Origin: Pseudomonadota bacterium
GTDB lineage: Bacteria > Pseudomonadota > Gammaproteobacteria > Xanthomonadales > Rhodanobacteraceae
NCBI GenBank assembly: GCA_021795435.1
Contig: JAJYPJ010000006.1
Coordinates: forward strand, 1-64,000
Reading direction: 5' to 3'
DNA: 64,000 nt
The notes beneath the pieces were generated by a model that was not told the origin of the DNA, did no database searches, and saw nothing but the letters and a program-made list of their open reading frames with translations. This document shows positions 57,616-64,000 of this stretch, piece by piece (position 1 is the first letter of the stretch; each line of letters starts with the position of its first letter). Made by a program: the position numbers and the translations under genes.

Positions 57616-58460
57616 CGTTCGGCCACCTCCTGGAGGCCTTCGCTGTAGTCGATTTGGTCGAACTGCTGGTGCAGGCGGTCAATGCGTCCACCCGACGTGA
57701 CCCGTTGCTTCTGGTGTGGCTGCGCGGCACGTGTCAGCCAGCCACGGATGAACTTGGCGACGCCACCGCGCGTCTTGCGTTTGCTGGGATTGGCGATGCA
57801 CCAGCCTCGCGCCTCACGCATTTGCGTAATCGCGTCGTTCGCTTGCCAGCTCGGCGCGATCTCCCGGAGCAGGTCTGCGGTGACTCCGAACGCGGTTCCA
57901 TCACGCAACGGGATGAACACCGTTTCCGGCGCTGACCGCTTGTCGGTCTGCGCAAGAGCTTTTTCTAGGTGCTTTTGACTTTCCCTACTAGGTAAAGCTC
58001 TTTCTAAGTCATCGGCATCTGGTGCCGGAGCTTGTGCCGGCAAATGCCGGACCTTCGAGGCAGGAAATGCCGGACCTTCGGGGAAACGTCCGGCATCTGG
58101 TGCCGCTGCTTCCCCATGAGCTGCGGCATCTGGTGCCGGACATTCTGGCAACTTCAGGCGGTACTCGTAGCCGCGCCATGCGTGGCCTGCGGTCTTGGTC
58201 GGGGTGCGCGACAAGTACCCCAGGCGGTCGAGCCTTCGCAGTGCATCCTGCGTCGCCCTTTCCTTCAGTGCCGCGGTCCTGGCGACGGTCTCGACGCTTG
58301 GGAAGCAACTGCCCCCGTTGCCATCCGCGTGCTGCGCCAAGGCGAAGGCCACCAGGCGCTCAGTGCTGGTGAGTGGCGATGCCTCGGCGCAGATCGCCCG
58401 GCGCCATTGCACGACGAATGGGATGGGTTTGGCGCCGGCTTTCGGGGCTTTCACGCTCAT
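57612..58460 (-). CDS. lambda-O-like replication initiator
   Basis: This 282-residue protein has an N-terminal winged helix-turn-helix of the kind in phage replication initiators: LTSTERLVAFALAQHADGNGGSCFPSVETVAR then ERATQDALRRLDRLGYLSRT. A Pro/Ala-rich linker (about 105-150) and a C-terminal domain with GGVAKFIRGWLTRA follow. The linker is encoded by repeats that probably serve as the origin. It is followed by the DnaC-like loader (4-bp overlap), supporting an initiator-loader pair. Confidence 0.78.
   Translation of the reverse strand: MSVKAPKAGAKPIPFVVQWRRAICAEASPLTSTERLVAFALAQHADGNGGSCFPSVETVARTAALKERATQDALRRLDRLGYLSRTPTKTAGHAWRGYEYRLKLPECPAPDAAAHGEAAAPDAGRFPEGPAFPASKVRHLPAQAPAPDADDLERALPSRESQKHLEKALAQTDKRSAPETVFIPLRDGTAFGVTADLLREIAPSWQANDAITQMREARGWCIANPSKRKTRGGVAKFIRGWLTRAAQPHQKQRVTSGGRIDRLHQQFDQIDYSEGLQEVAER
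57955..58139. other. candidate replication origin inside the initiator gene
   Basis: Three copies of CGGCATCTGGTGCCG (58013, 58091, 58124), itself an inverted repeat around TCTGG, and two copies of AAATGCCGGACCTTCG (58042, 58065) lie in 127 bp. Next to them, 57955-58010 is a clearly AT-richer stretch in a GC-rich gene. Iterons beside an AT-rich region within the initiator gene reproduce the lambda ori layout. Confidence 0.6.
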
Positions 58461-59020
58461 CGCGTGGCCCTTTCTGCCAGTGTCGACCCACCTATAGCAC
58501 AGGGGTCTTTTCGGGAAATCCTAAGGCGGCATGCTTGCTGCCACCGCAGGTCTAGGAGGCGGTCTGGCTCGATGCCCCATGACCATTCCAAGGCGTGGGT
58601 GTACTCCTCGAGGGCTGCGGCCGTTAGGTCGCGGGCGTGGTCGCGGACCTTTCGCCATGTTGGCGCCGAAACGAGGTGGGCTGGCTGATTGCTGCCAGCA
58701 ACGCCCCACAACGAGAGCGCGAGGCCGGCTTGAATCGCACTGGCGCCCCAGCTCAGATCGAAGCTCTGGACGCGCGGCTTGCGACGCTGGCCGGTTGGGC
58801 CTGCCACCCGTTCGTTAGCCCATGCAGTGGTCGCAGCAATGGCCCACTGCGCTATCGCCGGCATGCCGGCGACGTAGCCGGCGACGTGCGCGAAATACAA
58901 CTCCGCCGATGGCGCGCCGGACTGACAGACGGCGCTCGCCATGCTCGCGAGCAAAACCTCCTCGTCGCGGAGCCGGGCGGTGCCGAACCGCGCATAGCGC
59001 TGATCGAGCTGGAGGCTCAA
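58457..59020 (-). CDS. hypothetical protein of element 2
   Basis: This 187-residue protein has a hydrophobic Ala-rich middle (AHVAGYVAGMPAIAQWAIAATTAWA) and Trp-containing helices (LEEYTHALEWSWGIEPDRLL). It overlaps both neighbours by 4 bp, between the AlpA-like regulator and the initiator, so it belongs to the early operon. The family was not recognised. Confidence 0.6.
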   Translation of the reverse strand: MSLQLDQRYARFGTARLRDEEVLLASMASAVCQSGAPSAELYFAHVAGYVAGMPAIAQWAIAATTAWANERVAGPTGQRRKPRVQSFDLSWGASAIQAGLALSLWGVAGSNQPAHLVSAPTWRKVRDHARDLTAAALEEYTHALEWSWGIEPDRLLDLRWQQACRLRISRKDPCAIGGSTLAERATR

Positions 59021-59256
59021 TCCTGCGCGACCGTCCGGCGCGCGGCGATCCTAGATTCGACCCAGTTGAAAACCTCAGCCTCTACCCACCCAACGCTTTT
59101 GGCTGTGATCGCGACGCTTGGCGGGAATCGTCCATCGGCCATCAAGGTGTAAATCTGACTGCGCCCAAGGCCTGTGACGGAAAGCACCTCGGGTAGTCGC
59201 AACAGGCGCGGACCGGAAATGTGGTCGGGGCGCCTGTAGAGTTCCGCTGCTTGCAT
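59017..59256 (-). CDS. alpA: AlpA-family transcriptional regulator
   Basis: This 79-residue winged helix of the AlpA/phage MerR-like type has RLLRLPEVLSVTGLGRSQIYTLMADGRFPPSV followed by SVGWVEAEVFNWVESR. In P4 and related satellites AlpA activates the integrase. Here it is the first gene of the early operon and may control the paired 9-mer sites. Confidence 0.88.
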   Translation of the reverse strand: MQAAELYRRPDHISGPRLLRLPEVLSVTGLGRSQIYTLMADGRFPPSVAITAKSVGWVEAEVFNWVESRIAARRTVAQD

Positions 59257-59325
59257 GCCACTCTCCGATGCCGGCGCGGTGCGCGCGGGCTTCGGATGCA
59301 GAAGTATTCACACGGATTGGCGACT

Positions 59326-59355
59326 CGCTAAACGTGCTGGACAAGCGCGCTAAAC
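59326..59355. promoter_or_regulatory. direct repeats upstream of alpA
   Basis: CGCTAAAC occurs at 59326-59333 and 59348-59355, 22 bp apart (two helical turns), about 70 bp upstream of alpA. They may be an autoregulatory operator. No other element is recognised in 59257-59454. Confidence 0.35.
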
Positions 59356-59454
59356 ACGCATCTTTCCAAGCTGGACCGGCTCACGAAGGGGCGTCTTACC
59401 CCTGAGTTAGGCTGCTCCCCACTCCGCCGATTGGCCGAAAGAACAGACGGTTTA

Positions 59455-59766
59455 TCAACGGCCTGAGCGACCACTGCGGGAGGCGTCCCACATGGCGTCC
59501 CACAGAACGGCGTGCTTCTCGATGAACGCGGCGCGCTGGAGGGTTCGGACCGGGACGCCGGTGGCGGCGGCGACGTATTCGAGGGCTTCGCCGCCGTTGC
59601 TATGCCGTTCCCGCCTGCTGGCGGGAACGGGCGCGGACTCGCCTCGCTTCAGGCTGGCCAGCTGCCTGTCCTTCGCCGCCTCGCGCTCCTTCTCGTAGTT
59701 GCCGACCGCCAGCGCCAGGCGCGCCTGCTGTAGCGGCGTCAGGTTGCGCTGCGTGTGGAGGGCGCC
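59455..59766 (-). pseudogene. start-less remnant in frame with the upstream gene
   Basis: A frame of about 103 codons is open from directly after the TAG (59769-59767) of the preceding gene to TGA 59455, in the same frame, but has no early ATG or GTG. It encodes HTQRNLTPLQQARLALAV, KEREAAKDRQLASLKRGE and EALEYVAAATGVPVRTLQRAA, a composition like the C-terminal part of plasmid/phage ParB- or methylase-associated proteins. It is probably a deletion remnant. Read-through of the single amber codon would join the two. Confidence 0.5.
59484..59504. repeat. paired 9-mers upstream of alpA
   Basis: CGTCCCACA occurs twice (59484-59492, 59496-59504), with a 12-bp period, inside the remnant frame and 228 bp upstream of alpA. 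Confidence 0.55.
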
Positions 59767-60294
59767 CTAGATCGACAGCGGCGACCGGGTGGCATTGCCG
59801 GTGTTGGCCTTGACCTGCAGCGTTCGCTGATTCTCGGCGCACCACGTCGTGATCATGCGGAGCGCTGCCGTGGTCTTCGTGCGCCTCTTGATCTCACGCG
59901 CGATGTCGATGTTCGCAGCGTCCGGGTCGGCCCTCAGCGTCGCAATCGCGACGCTCTCCCACTCGGGGAACTCTGCAGCGTAGCGGGACTTCCGTGGCCC
60001 TGTGTTGTTCGTGCCAGCTTTCTTGGCCCCATGGCTGCGCACCGTCTGGACGGTGTCCAGCGCCTCCTCGAGGTTCGCGTCCCGCAGTGCCGGAAGCTGC
60101 CGCAGGAGGTCGGCATGGGCGCGGTATAGCTTCACCCCCGGAGCATTCTTGAGGTCTTCGGTAACGATGCGTTCCATTGCGCGCAACTCCTCGAGGATGT
60201 GCGCTGGCGTACTCGGGTCGCGCAATGCGGCCTCGATCTGCGGAATCTTCCACCACCAGGTGTGCGGGAAGTCCTTTGCGGATGGTTTTGGCAT
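59767..60294 (-). CDS. hypothetical protein of element 2
   Basis: This 175-residue protein starts MPKPSAKDFPHTWWWKIPQI. GAGGAGG lies 6 nt before ATG 60294. The C-terminal half has DIAREIKRRTKTTAALRMITTWC, a possible helix-turn-helix. It ends in TAG and is followed in the same frame by a start-less remnant. The function is unknown. Confidence 0.6.
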   Translation of the reverse strand: MPKPSAKDFPHTWWWKIPQIEAALRDPSTPAHILEELRAMERIVTEDLKNAPGVKLYRAHADLLRQLPALRDANLEEALDTVQTVRSHGAKKAGTNNTGPRKSRYAAEFPEWESVAIATLRADPDAANIDIAREIKRRTKTTAALRMITTWCAENQRTLQVKANTGNATRSPLSI

Positions 60295-60402
60295 GCGCGA
60301 CCTCCTCGCGCCCTCAGTAGATCGCCGCGGCAGCCCGTGAGGTTCGGGGGTTCGGCTGGCCAGCCTAGCCGCGGCGAATGCTTGGACTCTACCGCGTGGC
60401 GT

Positions 60403-60747
60403 CTATGCGGCCACCTGTTCGGGCACCCGGCGAAGGGCCTCGGCCTGCTCGGGCGTGAGCGTCGCGTGCCAGGCGCGAATGTGCTCCCAGAGTTCGGCAT
60501 GCGGAAGCTGCAGGATGCGATCGAACTCCGCGGGCGCCACCATCCCAGCTTGCCGCGCGGCGACCATTGCGACGAGCGCCTCTTGATCCTCCTCCGGCAG
60601 CTCCTGCATGGCTTCCAGAACCCGTGCCTGAAAGAGGTTCGCCGGGTGCTTGTGCACGTTTTCGGGGCCCACCAGTTCAGCCAGCGTGACGCCGAGATAG
60701 TCGGCGAGCTCGAAGGCGTAGCGGATGCGATCGGTTTTGGCGCTCAT
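60403..60747 (-). CDS. regulator remnant with partial HTH
   Basis: This 114-residue protein begins MSAKTDRIRYAFELADYLGVTLAELVGPE, which matches only the last helices of a Cro/C1-type HTH (LADYLGVTLAEL). The DNA-recognition part is missing, then a helical region PEEDQEALVAMVAARQ follows, as in phage repressor relatives. It overlaps the upstream gene by 4 bp. It may be a truncated repressor or an antirepressor-like partner. Confidence 0.5.
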   Translation of the reverse strand: MSAKTDRIRYAFELADYLGVTLAELVGPENVHKHPANLFQARVLEAMQELPEEDQEALVAMVAARQAGMVAPAEFDRILQLPHAELWEHIRAWHATLTPEQAEALRRVPEQVAA

Positions 60748-61112
60748 GCTGCGCGCTCCTTGGCGCCCTCGGTGACGCTCTCGTTGTGTTCCCAGAAGTC
60801 GGCATTGGCCTGTGTATGGGTGAGCGAGTCGCCGGCCCTCGAGAGCATGCGCATCAATCCTCCAAGCCGGAAGATCGCATCCGCAGATACCTCAAGGTCT
60901 TTGTTGTCTCCGGCGATTTCCATCAGCTCGCCGATGGCCTCGAGGCCGCCCCAGAGGGCCATCAAGGAGTTAGATGCAGCCTGCCCGCAGCGCTGGATGT
61001 GTTCCAGCGATCCGGGACGCCGAATGGCCATCAGAGTGTTGATCAGGTCTGCGATGTCGGGGACCCTATGCTCGGCGTCGGGATTTGTGGTTGCTACACT
61101 TTCGCTTGCCAT
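60744..61112 (-). CDS. hypothetical protein of element 2
   Basis: This 122-residue protein starts MASESVATTNPDAEHRVPDI. AGAGGTG lies upstream of ATG 61112. Helical segments include SLEHIQRCGQAASNSLMALWGGLEAIGEL. It is coupled to the following gene by a 4-bp overlap and lies 66 bp after the integrase. The function is unknown. Confidence 0.6.
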   Translation of the reverse strand: MASESVATTNPDAEHRVPDIADLINTLMAIRRPGSLEHIQRCGQAASNSLMALWGGLEAIGELMEIAGDNKDLEVSADAIFRLGGLMRMLSRAGDSLTHTQANADFWEHNESVTEGAKERAA

Positions 61113-61178
61113 GTTCGTCACCTCTGTTGACGGATGTGGAAGGGCGGCCAGGTGTGTGCGCACCGGGCCGTCCGTTTT

Positions 61179-62378
61179 TCACCGCTTGGCGCGGCGAATC
61201 GGTGTCACCGTGGCCGGCTGGCCCTCGGCGAAGTTTTCCCAGTCGGTCATCAGCACGCGGCGACGTTCCAGCATGTCGCCCCGGCGATAGGCCGCCTCGA
61301 CCTTGTTTTCGATCTGGTGCGCGAGGGCCTGCTCGGCGACCTCGCCACTGTGTGCCGTGGCTTCGCCCACCCAGTCGCGGAACGTGCTGCGGAAGCCGTG
61401 CGTGGTGACGTCCGTGCGCTTCATTCGCATCAGGACGCGCGACAGGGCCGCCGTAGTCATGGGGCGCCCCTCCCTGAGCCCGGCGAACAGGAAGCCGCTT
61501 GTGCGCCCCTGCATGGCCTCCTGGACGATTTCCAGCGCGCGCGGTGTCAGTGGCACGCGGTGCTCGCGCTTGGCCTTCATGCGGGTCGCCGGAATCGTCC
61601 AGAGCTTGGCCTGCAGATCGAACTCGCGAATCTCGGCGCTGGCGACCTCGTTGGCCCGGCAGGCGGTCAGCACCAGCAGCTCGAGGGCTAGCGCAGCCGT
61701 GCCGGTCTGGGCCCGCAGCTCTGTGGTGAACGCCGGTAGCTCGCGCCAGGGCAGCGCGGGATGGTGCTTGACCCGCTGCGCCTTGGGGATGGCAGCCAGC
61801 AGGTGGTCGAGGTGGCCACGCCAGCGGGCGGGATTCTCGCCCGATCGCAGCCCGCGAGCGCTGGCAGCCGACAGGACGGCCTCGATGCGCTGGCGCAGTC
61901 GGGTGGCTGTCTCGTGCTTCGTGGTCCAGATCGGCCGCAGGGCAGCCAGGACGTGCTCGGTCTCGATCTTGGCGACGTCCAGCTTGCCCAGCTTGGGCAA
62001 GGCGTAGGTCTCGAGCGTGGAGCTCCACTGCGCCGCGTGCTTCGCGTTGCGCCAGCCAGCGGACTTGGCCTCGATCAACTCCTTGGCGACGTCCGCGAAG
62101 GTCGCGCCGTTGCCGTCTCGCTTGGTGCGCTCCGCTTTCGGGTCTTTCCCCTCCAGCAGTTCGAGGCGCATGCGCATGGCTCTCTCGTTCGCCTTGGCGT
62201 GGTCCACGGTATCGAGCGGCCCCAGCCCGAGCTCCACAGGGCGCCCGTTCCGCATGTACCGGAAAGCCCACCATGCGCCGGTGCCGCGCACGCGCAAATA
62301 CAGGCCGCGGTCGATCCGATGCATGCCCGGCTTCTTGCGCAGGGCTGCCAGCTTGCCTGGGGTAATCGCCTTGGCCAT
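61179..62378 (-). CDS. int: P4-type tyrosine integrase
   Basis: It catalyses site-specific integration at the tRNA-Ser 3' end. The 399-residue protein has the N-terminal arm-binding DUF4102-like domain (GLYLRVRGTGAWWAFRY), a core-binding domain, and the catalytic residues: Arg in ACRANEVASAEI, HGFRSTFRDW, and Tyr in VEAAYRRGD. All boxes are intact. ATG 62378 lies 8 bp from a paired 9-mer repeat and about 150 bp from the right att site. Confidence 0.93.
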   Translation of the reverse strand: MAKAITPGKLAALRKKPGMHRIDRGLYLRVRGTGAWWAFRYMRNGRPVELGLGPLDTVDHAKANERAMRMRLELLEGKDPKAERTKRDGNGATFADVAKELIEAKSAGWRNAKHAAQWSSTLETYALPKLGKLDVAKIETEHVLAALRPIWTTKHETATRLRQRIEAVLSAASARGLRSGENPARWRGHLDHLLAAIPKAQRVKHHPALPWRELPAFTTELRAQTGTAALALELLVLTACRANEVASAEIREFDLQAKLWTIPATRMKAKREHRVPLTPRALEIVQEAMQGRTSGFLFAGLREGRPMTTAALSRVLMRMKRTDVTTHGFRSTFRDWVGEATAHSGEVAEQALAHQIENKVEAAYRRGDMLERRRVLMTDWENFAEGQPATVTPIRRAKR

Positions 62379-62385
62379 GACACCG

Positions 62386-62406
62386 TGTCCCACAATGCGT
62401 CCCACA
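62386..62406. repeat. paired 9-mers, right end of element 2
   Basis: TGTCCCACA (62386-62394) and CGTCCCACA (62398-62406) have a 12-bp period, directly upstream of the integrase start. They match the pair at the left end (50995) and are probable integrase arm sites and/or an autoregulatory operator. Confidence 0.6.
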
Positions 62407-62528
62407 AAAGACTAGCGGACTTCATTGGACGGTGCAAGACCTTGGCGGACGATCAATCCTTACAGAATGCGGCTTTCAGGTGCGTTGCTGGATGGTGACG
62501 GACTCAGGCGGATAGTTGGTTAGGCGGA

Positions 62529-62545
62529 CTCTCTCTCCGCCAGTT
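62529..62545 (+). repeat. partial attachment site, right end of element 2
   Basis: CTCTCTCTCCGCCAGTT equals the last part of the tRNA-Ser att site (acceptor arm, CCA and flank). Only 17 of the 28 bp are retained. The surrounding 62407-62763 holds no gene; after the att site only a hairpin (62737-62757) is seen. Confidence 0.7.
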
Positions 62546-62736
62546 CGTCGAATCGAGCGAATGCATCGATTGCCGAGGGGCACAGCGGATGCGATGGATC
62601 GCGCAACGTGGCGGGTTTCTTGCCGATGCGCGTGGCCGCATGCGTGCTCACCGTTATTGTCGCTTTCTGCTGCGTGCAGTTGATGCGCAGGGATATGGCC
62701 GCCGCAGGGCCAGGTCGCCCCTGATCGCTGCGGGCT

Positions 62737-62757
62737 GCACCGCAACGGGTGCGGTGC
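62737..62757 (-). terminator. hairpin after the methyltransferase gene
   Basis: TGCGGTGC/GCACCGCA, a perfect 8-bp stem with a 5-nt loop, lies 6 bp downstream of the methyltransferase stop. No T run follows. Confidence 0.4.
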
Positions 62758-62763
62758 GGCTAG

Positions 62764-63960
62764 TCATGCACGCCATGCCCGCCGCAGCTTGCGGACGGCC
62801 TTCCTCGCGGCGCGCATCCATTGACCGATCAGATCCTGCCGCCGGTAAAGCATGTAGTAGCGCTGGGCGAGCCGATAGATCCTTGATCGCTTGATCTCCT
62901 GCAGTTCCGCGGTGGCGGTTTGCAAATCCAGGGCTGTCATCTGCTCAGCTGCAGCCATTTGCGCACGCTGGGTTGTCCACGCCAGTTCGGCTTGCGCGAA
63001 TTGGGCCTTCCACGCCTGCTCGGCTTGGGCAAGCCGTGAGTCTGCATGTTGCAGTTCTTCCCGCAATTTCCGCATGGTGTCCTTGGCTCGCTCGTCATCG
63101 ATCTGCGCGGATCGGCGCTCTTGTCGCACGCGCGACTCGAGCATGGCGATATGTTCTTTCTTGGACTCAATCGACTGCCAGGGTGCGTGAAAGCATTCCC
63201 ATGACTGCGGAGCGATGACGATCGCCTGGCGATCGCGGTTACCCCAGACGCCAATGAAATAAGAGCAGCTGGATGGGTCAATGGAACATGGGGCTTCGGC
63301 CGGCAATACGTGCGGCGAGATCGGGAGGTCTGCGCCCTGCACAAGCAAGGCGGCGCTCTCGGTCGAGTTCCGGAGTTGCGCAAGATCAATTGGCAACGCG
63401 GCGAATCCTTGATGAGGAACACCGAGCAGCCATTGGCTTGCCTCGCCGAGAACATCCTGTGCGAGTTCCCGGAATGTCTCCATCGAGAATCGCGACTTGT
63501 GGTATGGATTGTGACCCAAGCGTTCCTCAATGGCTCCATTGGGACAGCTCACCAAGATAACCCCATCTGGCGTGATCAAGTTCCTGATCACCTCGAGGAG
63601 CCTGCGTGGCTGATCGACATGCTCGATGGTTTCGAAGCTGACGATGACGTCGAATCGGTCGTTGAAATCTGGACCTGAGTCCAGTGCAAGCGCGTCGCGC
63701 TGCTCGAAGCGAATATCGTTCGCGCCAAAGAGGCGATTGGCAGTATCGATTGCGTCCTGCGAGAGGTCGACACCAATGACTTGCCTCGCGCCCCATTGGT
63801 GCATCAGCCACGCGCCGTAGCCCTCACCGCACGCTATGTCGAGAATCCGACCGCCCCGGCAAACATCGCGTGCGCAGAGGTAGCGGGAGAGGTGCTCCGA
63901 CGCATCCATTGCCCTGTAGCGCATGACGCCAGGCTCGAAGTGAAGGCGCTCAAGCATCAT
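62764..63960 (-). CDS. SAM-dependent methyltransferase with coiled-coil tail
   Basis: This 398-residue protein has a class I methyltransferase domain (about 1-170) with motif I ILDIACGEGYGAW, the acidic VIGVDLS, and FDVIVSFETIEHVDQPRRLL, as in Methyltransf_11/23 enzymes. A linker with a small-molecule-type segment (about 180-260) follows, then a long coiled coil (about 265-350), ending in a basic stretch RAARKAVRKLRRAWRA. Such methyltransferase-coiled-coil fusions occur in surface-polysaccharide clusters, where they can cap chains; that role here is inferred. It is the first chromosomal gene beyond the integrated elements. The start could also be the second ATG, one codon later. Confidence 0.75.
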   Translation of the reverse strand: MMLERLHFEPGVMRYRAMDASEHLSRYLCARDVCRGGRILDIACGEGYGAWLMHQWGARQVIGVDLSQDAIDTANRLFGANDIRFEQRDALALDSGPDFNDRFDVIVSFETIEHVDQPRRLLEVIRNLITPDGVILVSCPNGAIEERLGHNPYHKSRFSMETFRELAQDVLGEASQWLLGVPHQGFAALPIDLAQLRNSTESAALLVQGADLPISPHVLPAEAPCSIDPSSCSYFIGVWGNRDRQAIVIAPQSWECFHAPWQSIESKKEHIAMLESRVRQERRSAQIDDERAKDTMRKLREELQHADSRLAQAEQAWKAQFAQAELAWTTQRAQMAAAEQMTALDLQTATAELQEIKRSRIYRLAQRYYMLYRRQDLIGQWMRAARKAVRKLRRAWRA

Positions 63961-64000
63961 GTGCTCCCACGTGGCTAGGGCACTTCGTGAAGTAGATGGA

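Larger units (their letters stand above)
50943..62545. mobile_element. integrative element 2: phage-satellite-like
   Basis: About 11.6 kb lie between the 28-bp att copy and a 17-bp partial copy at 62529-62545. An intact P4-type integrase sits at the right end, with an AlpA-like regulator, an O-like initiator, a DnaC-like loader and one virion gene (tape measure). Nearly all genes are on the minus strand with 4-bp overlaps. No capsid, terminase, portal or lysis genes are visible. Paired CGTCCCACA repeats occur near both ends and at two internal places. Confidence 0.8.

Overview
The window reads as a high-GC gammaproteobacterial chromosome of the Xanthomonadales (Lysobacterales) type. The main evidence is the acetylated arginine route: N-acetylornithine carbamoyltransferase (argF'), an acetylcitrulline deacetylase and a fused N-acetylglutamate synthase-kinase, which together are characteristic of xanthomonads. 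Two acetoacetyl-CoA reductases and PhaR suggest a polyhydroxybutyrate-making relative rather than Xanthomonas itself; the genus is not settled by the sequence.

Core region (1-35318). A tightly overlapping plus-strand operon (303-10442) carries argF'-argG-argE'-argB(A)-GNAT-argC-argH-proB-proA. It is preceded by an intrinsic terminator and a short Arg-codon-containing frame that could form a leader attenuator. Convergent to it is thrABC (minus strand), headed by a leader peptide with five consecutive Thr codons. Then come two convergent envelope or polysaccharide glycosyltransferases, phaB-phaR-phaB-gluQ, htpX, htpG-hslR, mutS, rhlE, pncC-recA-recX, alaS, csrA and tRNA-Ser(GCU).

Accessory region (35293-62545). 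Two integrative elements sit in tandem behind tRNA-Ser. Element 1 (about 15.6 kb) is a metal-resistance island. It carries an integrase broken by a frameshift; an ars operon (arsR, arsI-like, two LMW-type and one glutaredoxin-type arsenate reductase, ACR3, arsD, arsA); a Met-rich cytochrome plus DUF302 unit behind a MerR-type promoter; a P1B zinc/cadmium/lead ATPase; a truncated CzcA; an RcnR/DmeR-type regulator with a His-rich CDF exporter; an EamA transporter with a His-rich tail; and a GDT1/MneA manganese exporter under a yybP-ykoY riboswitch. Element 2 (about 11.6 kb) looks like a phage satellite or heavily reduced prophage. It carries a P4-type integrase, an AlpA-like regulator, a lambda-O-like initiator with iteron-like repeats and an AT-rich stretch inside the gene, a DnaC-like loader, small unknown genes, and a single virion gene, a tail tape-measure protein. 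The 28-bp tRNA 3' end is repeated at 50915-50942 and partly (17 bp) at 62529-62545.

Each element also carries its own family of paired 9-mers with a 12-bp period near both of its ends. These are probably integrase arm sites and support the element boundaries independently of the att repeats. Beyond the second element the chromosome resumes with a SAM-dependent methyltransferase that has a coiled-coil tail.
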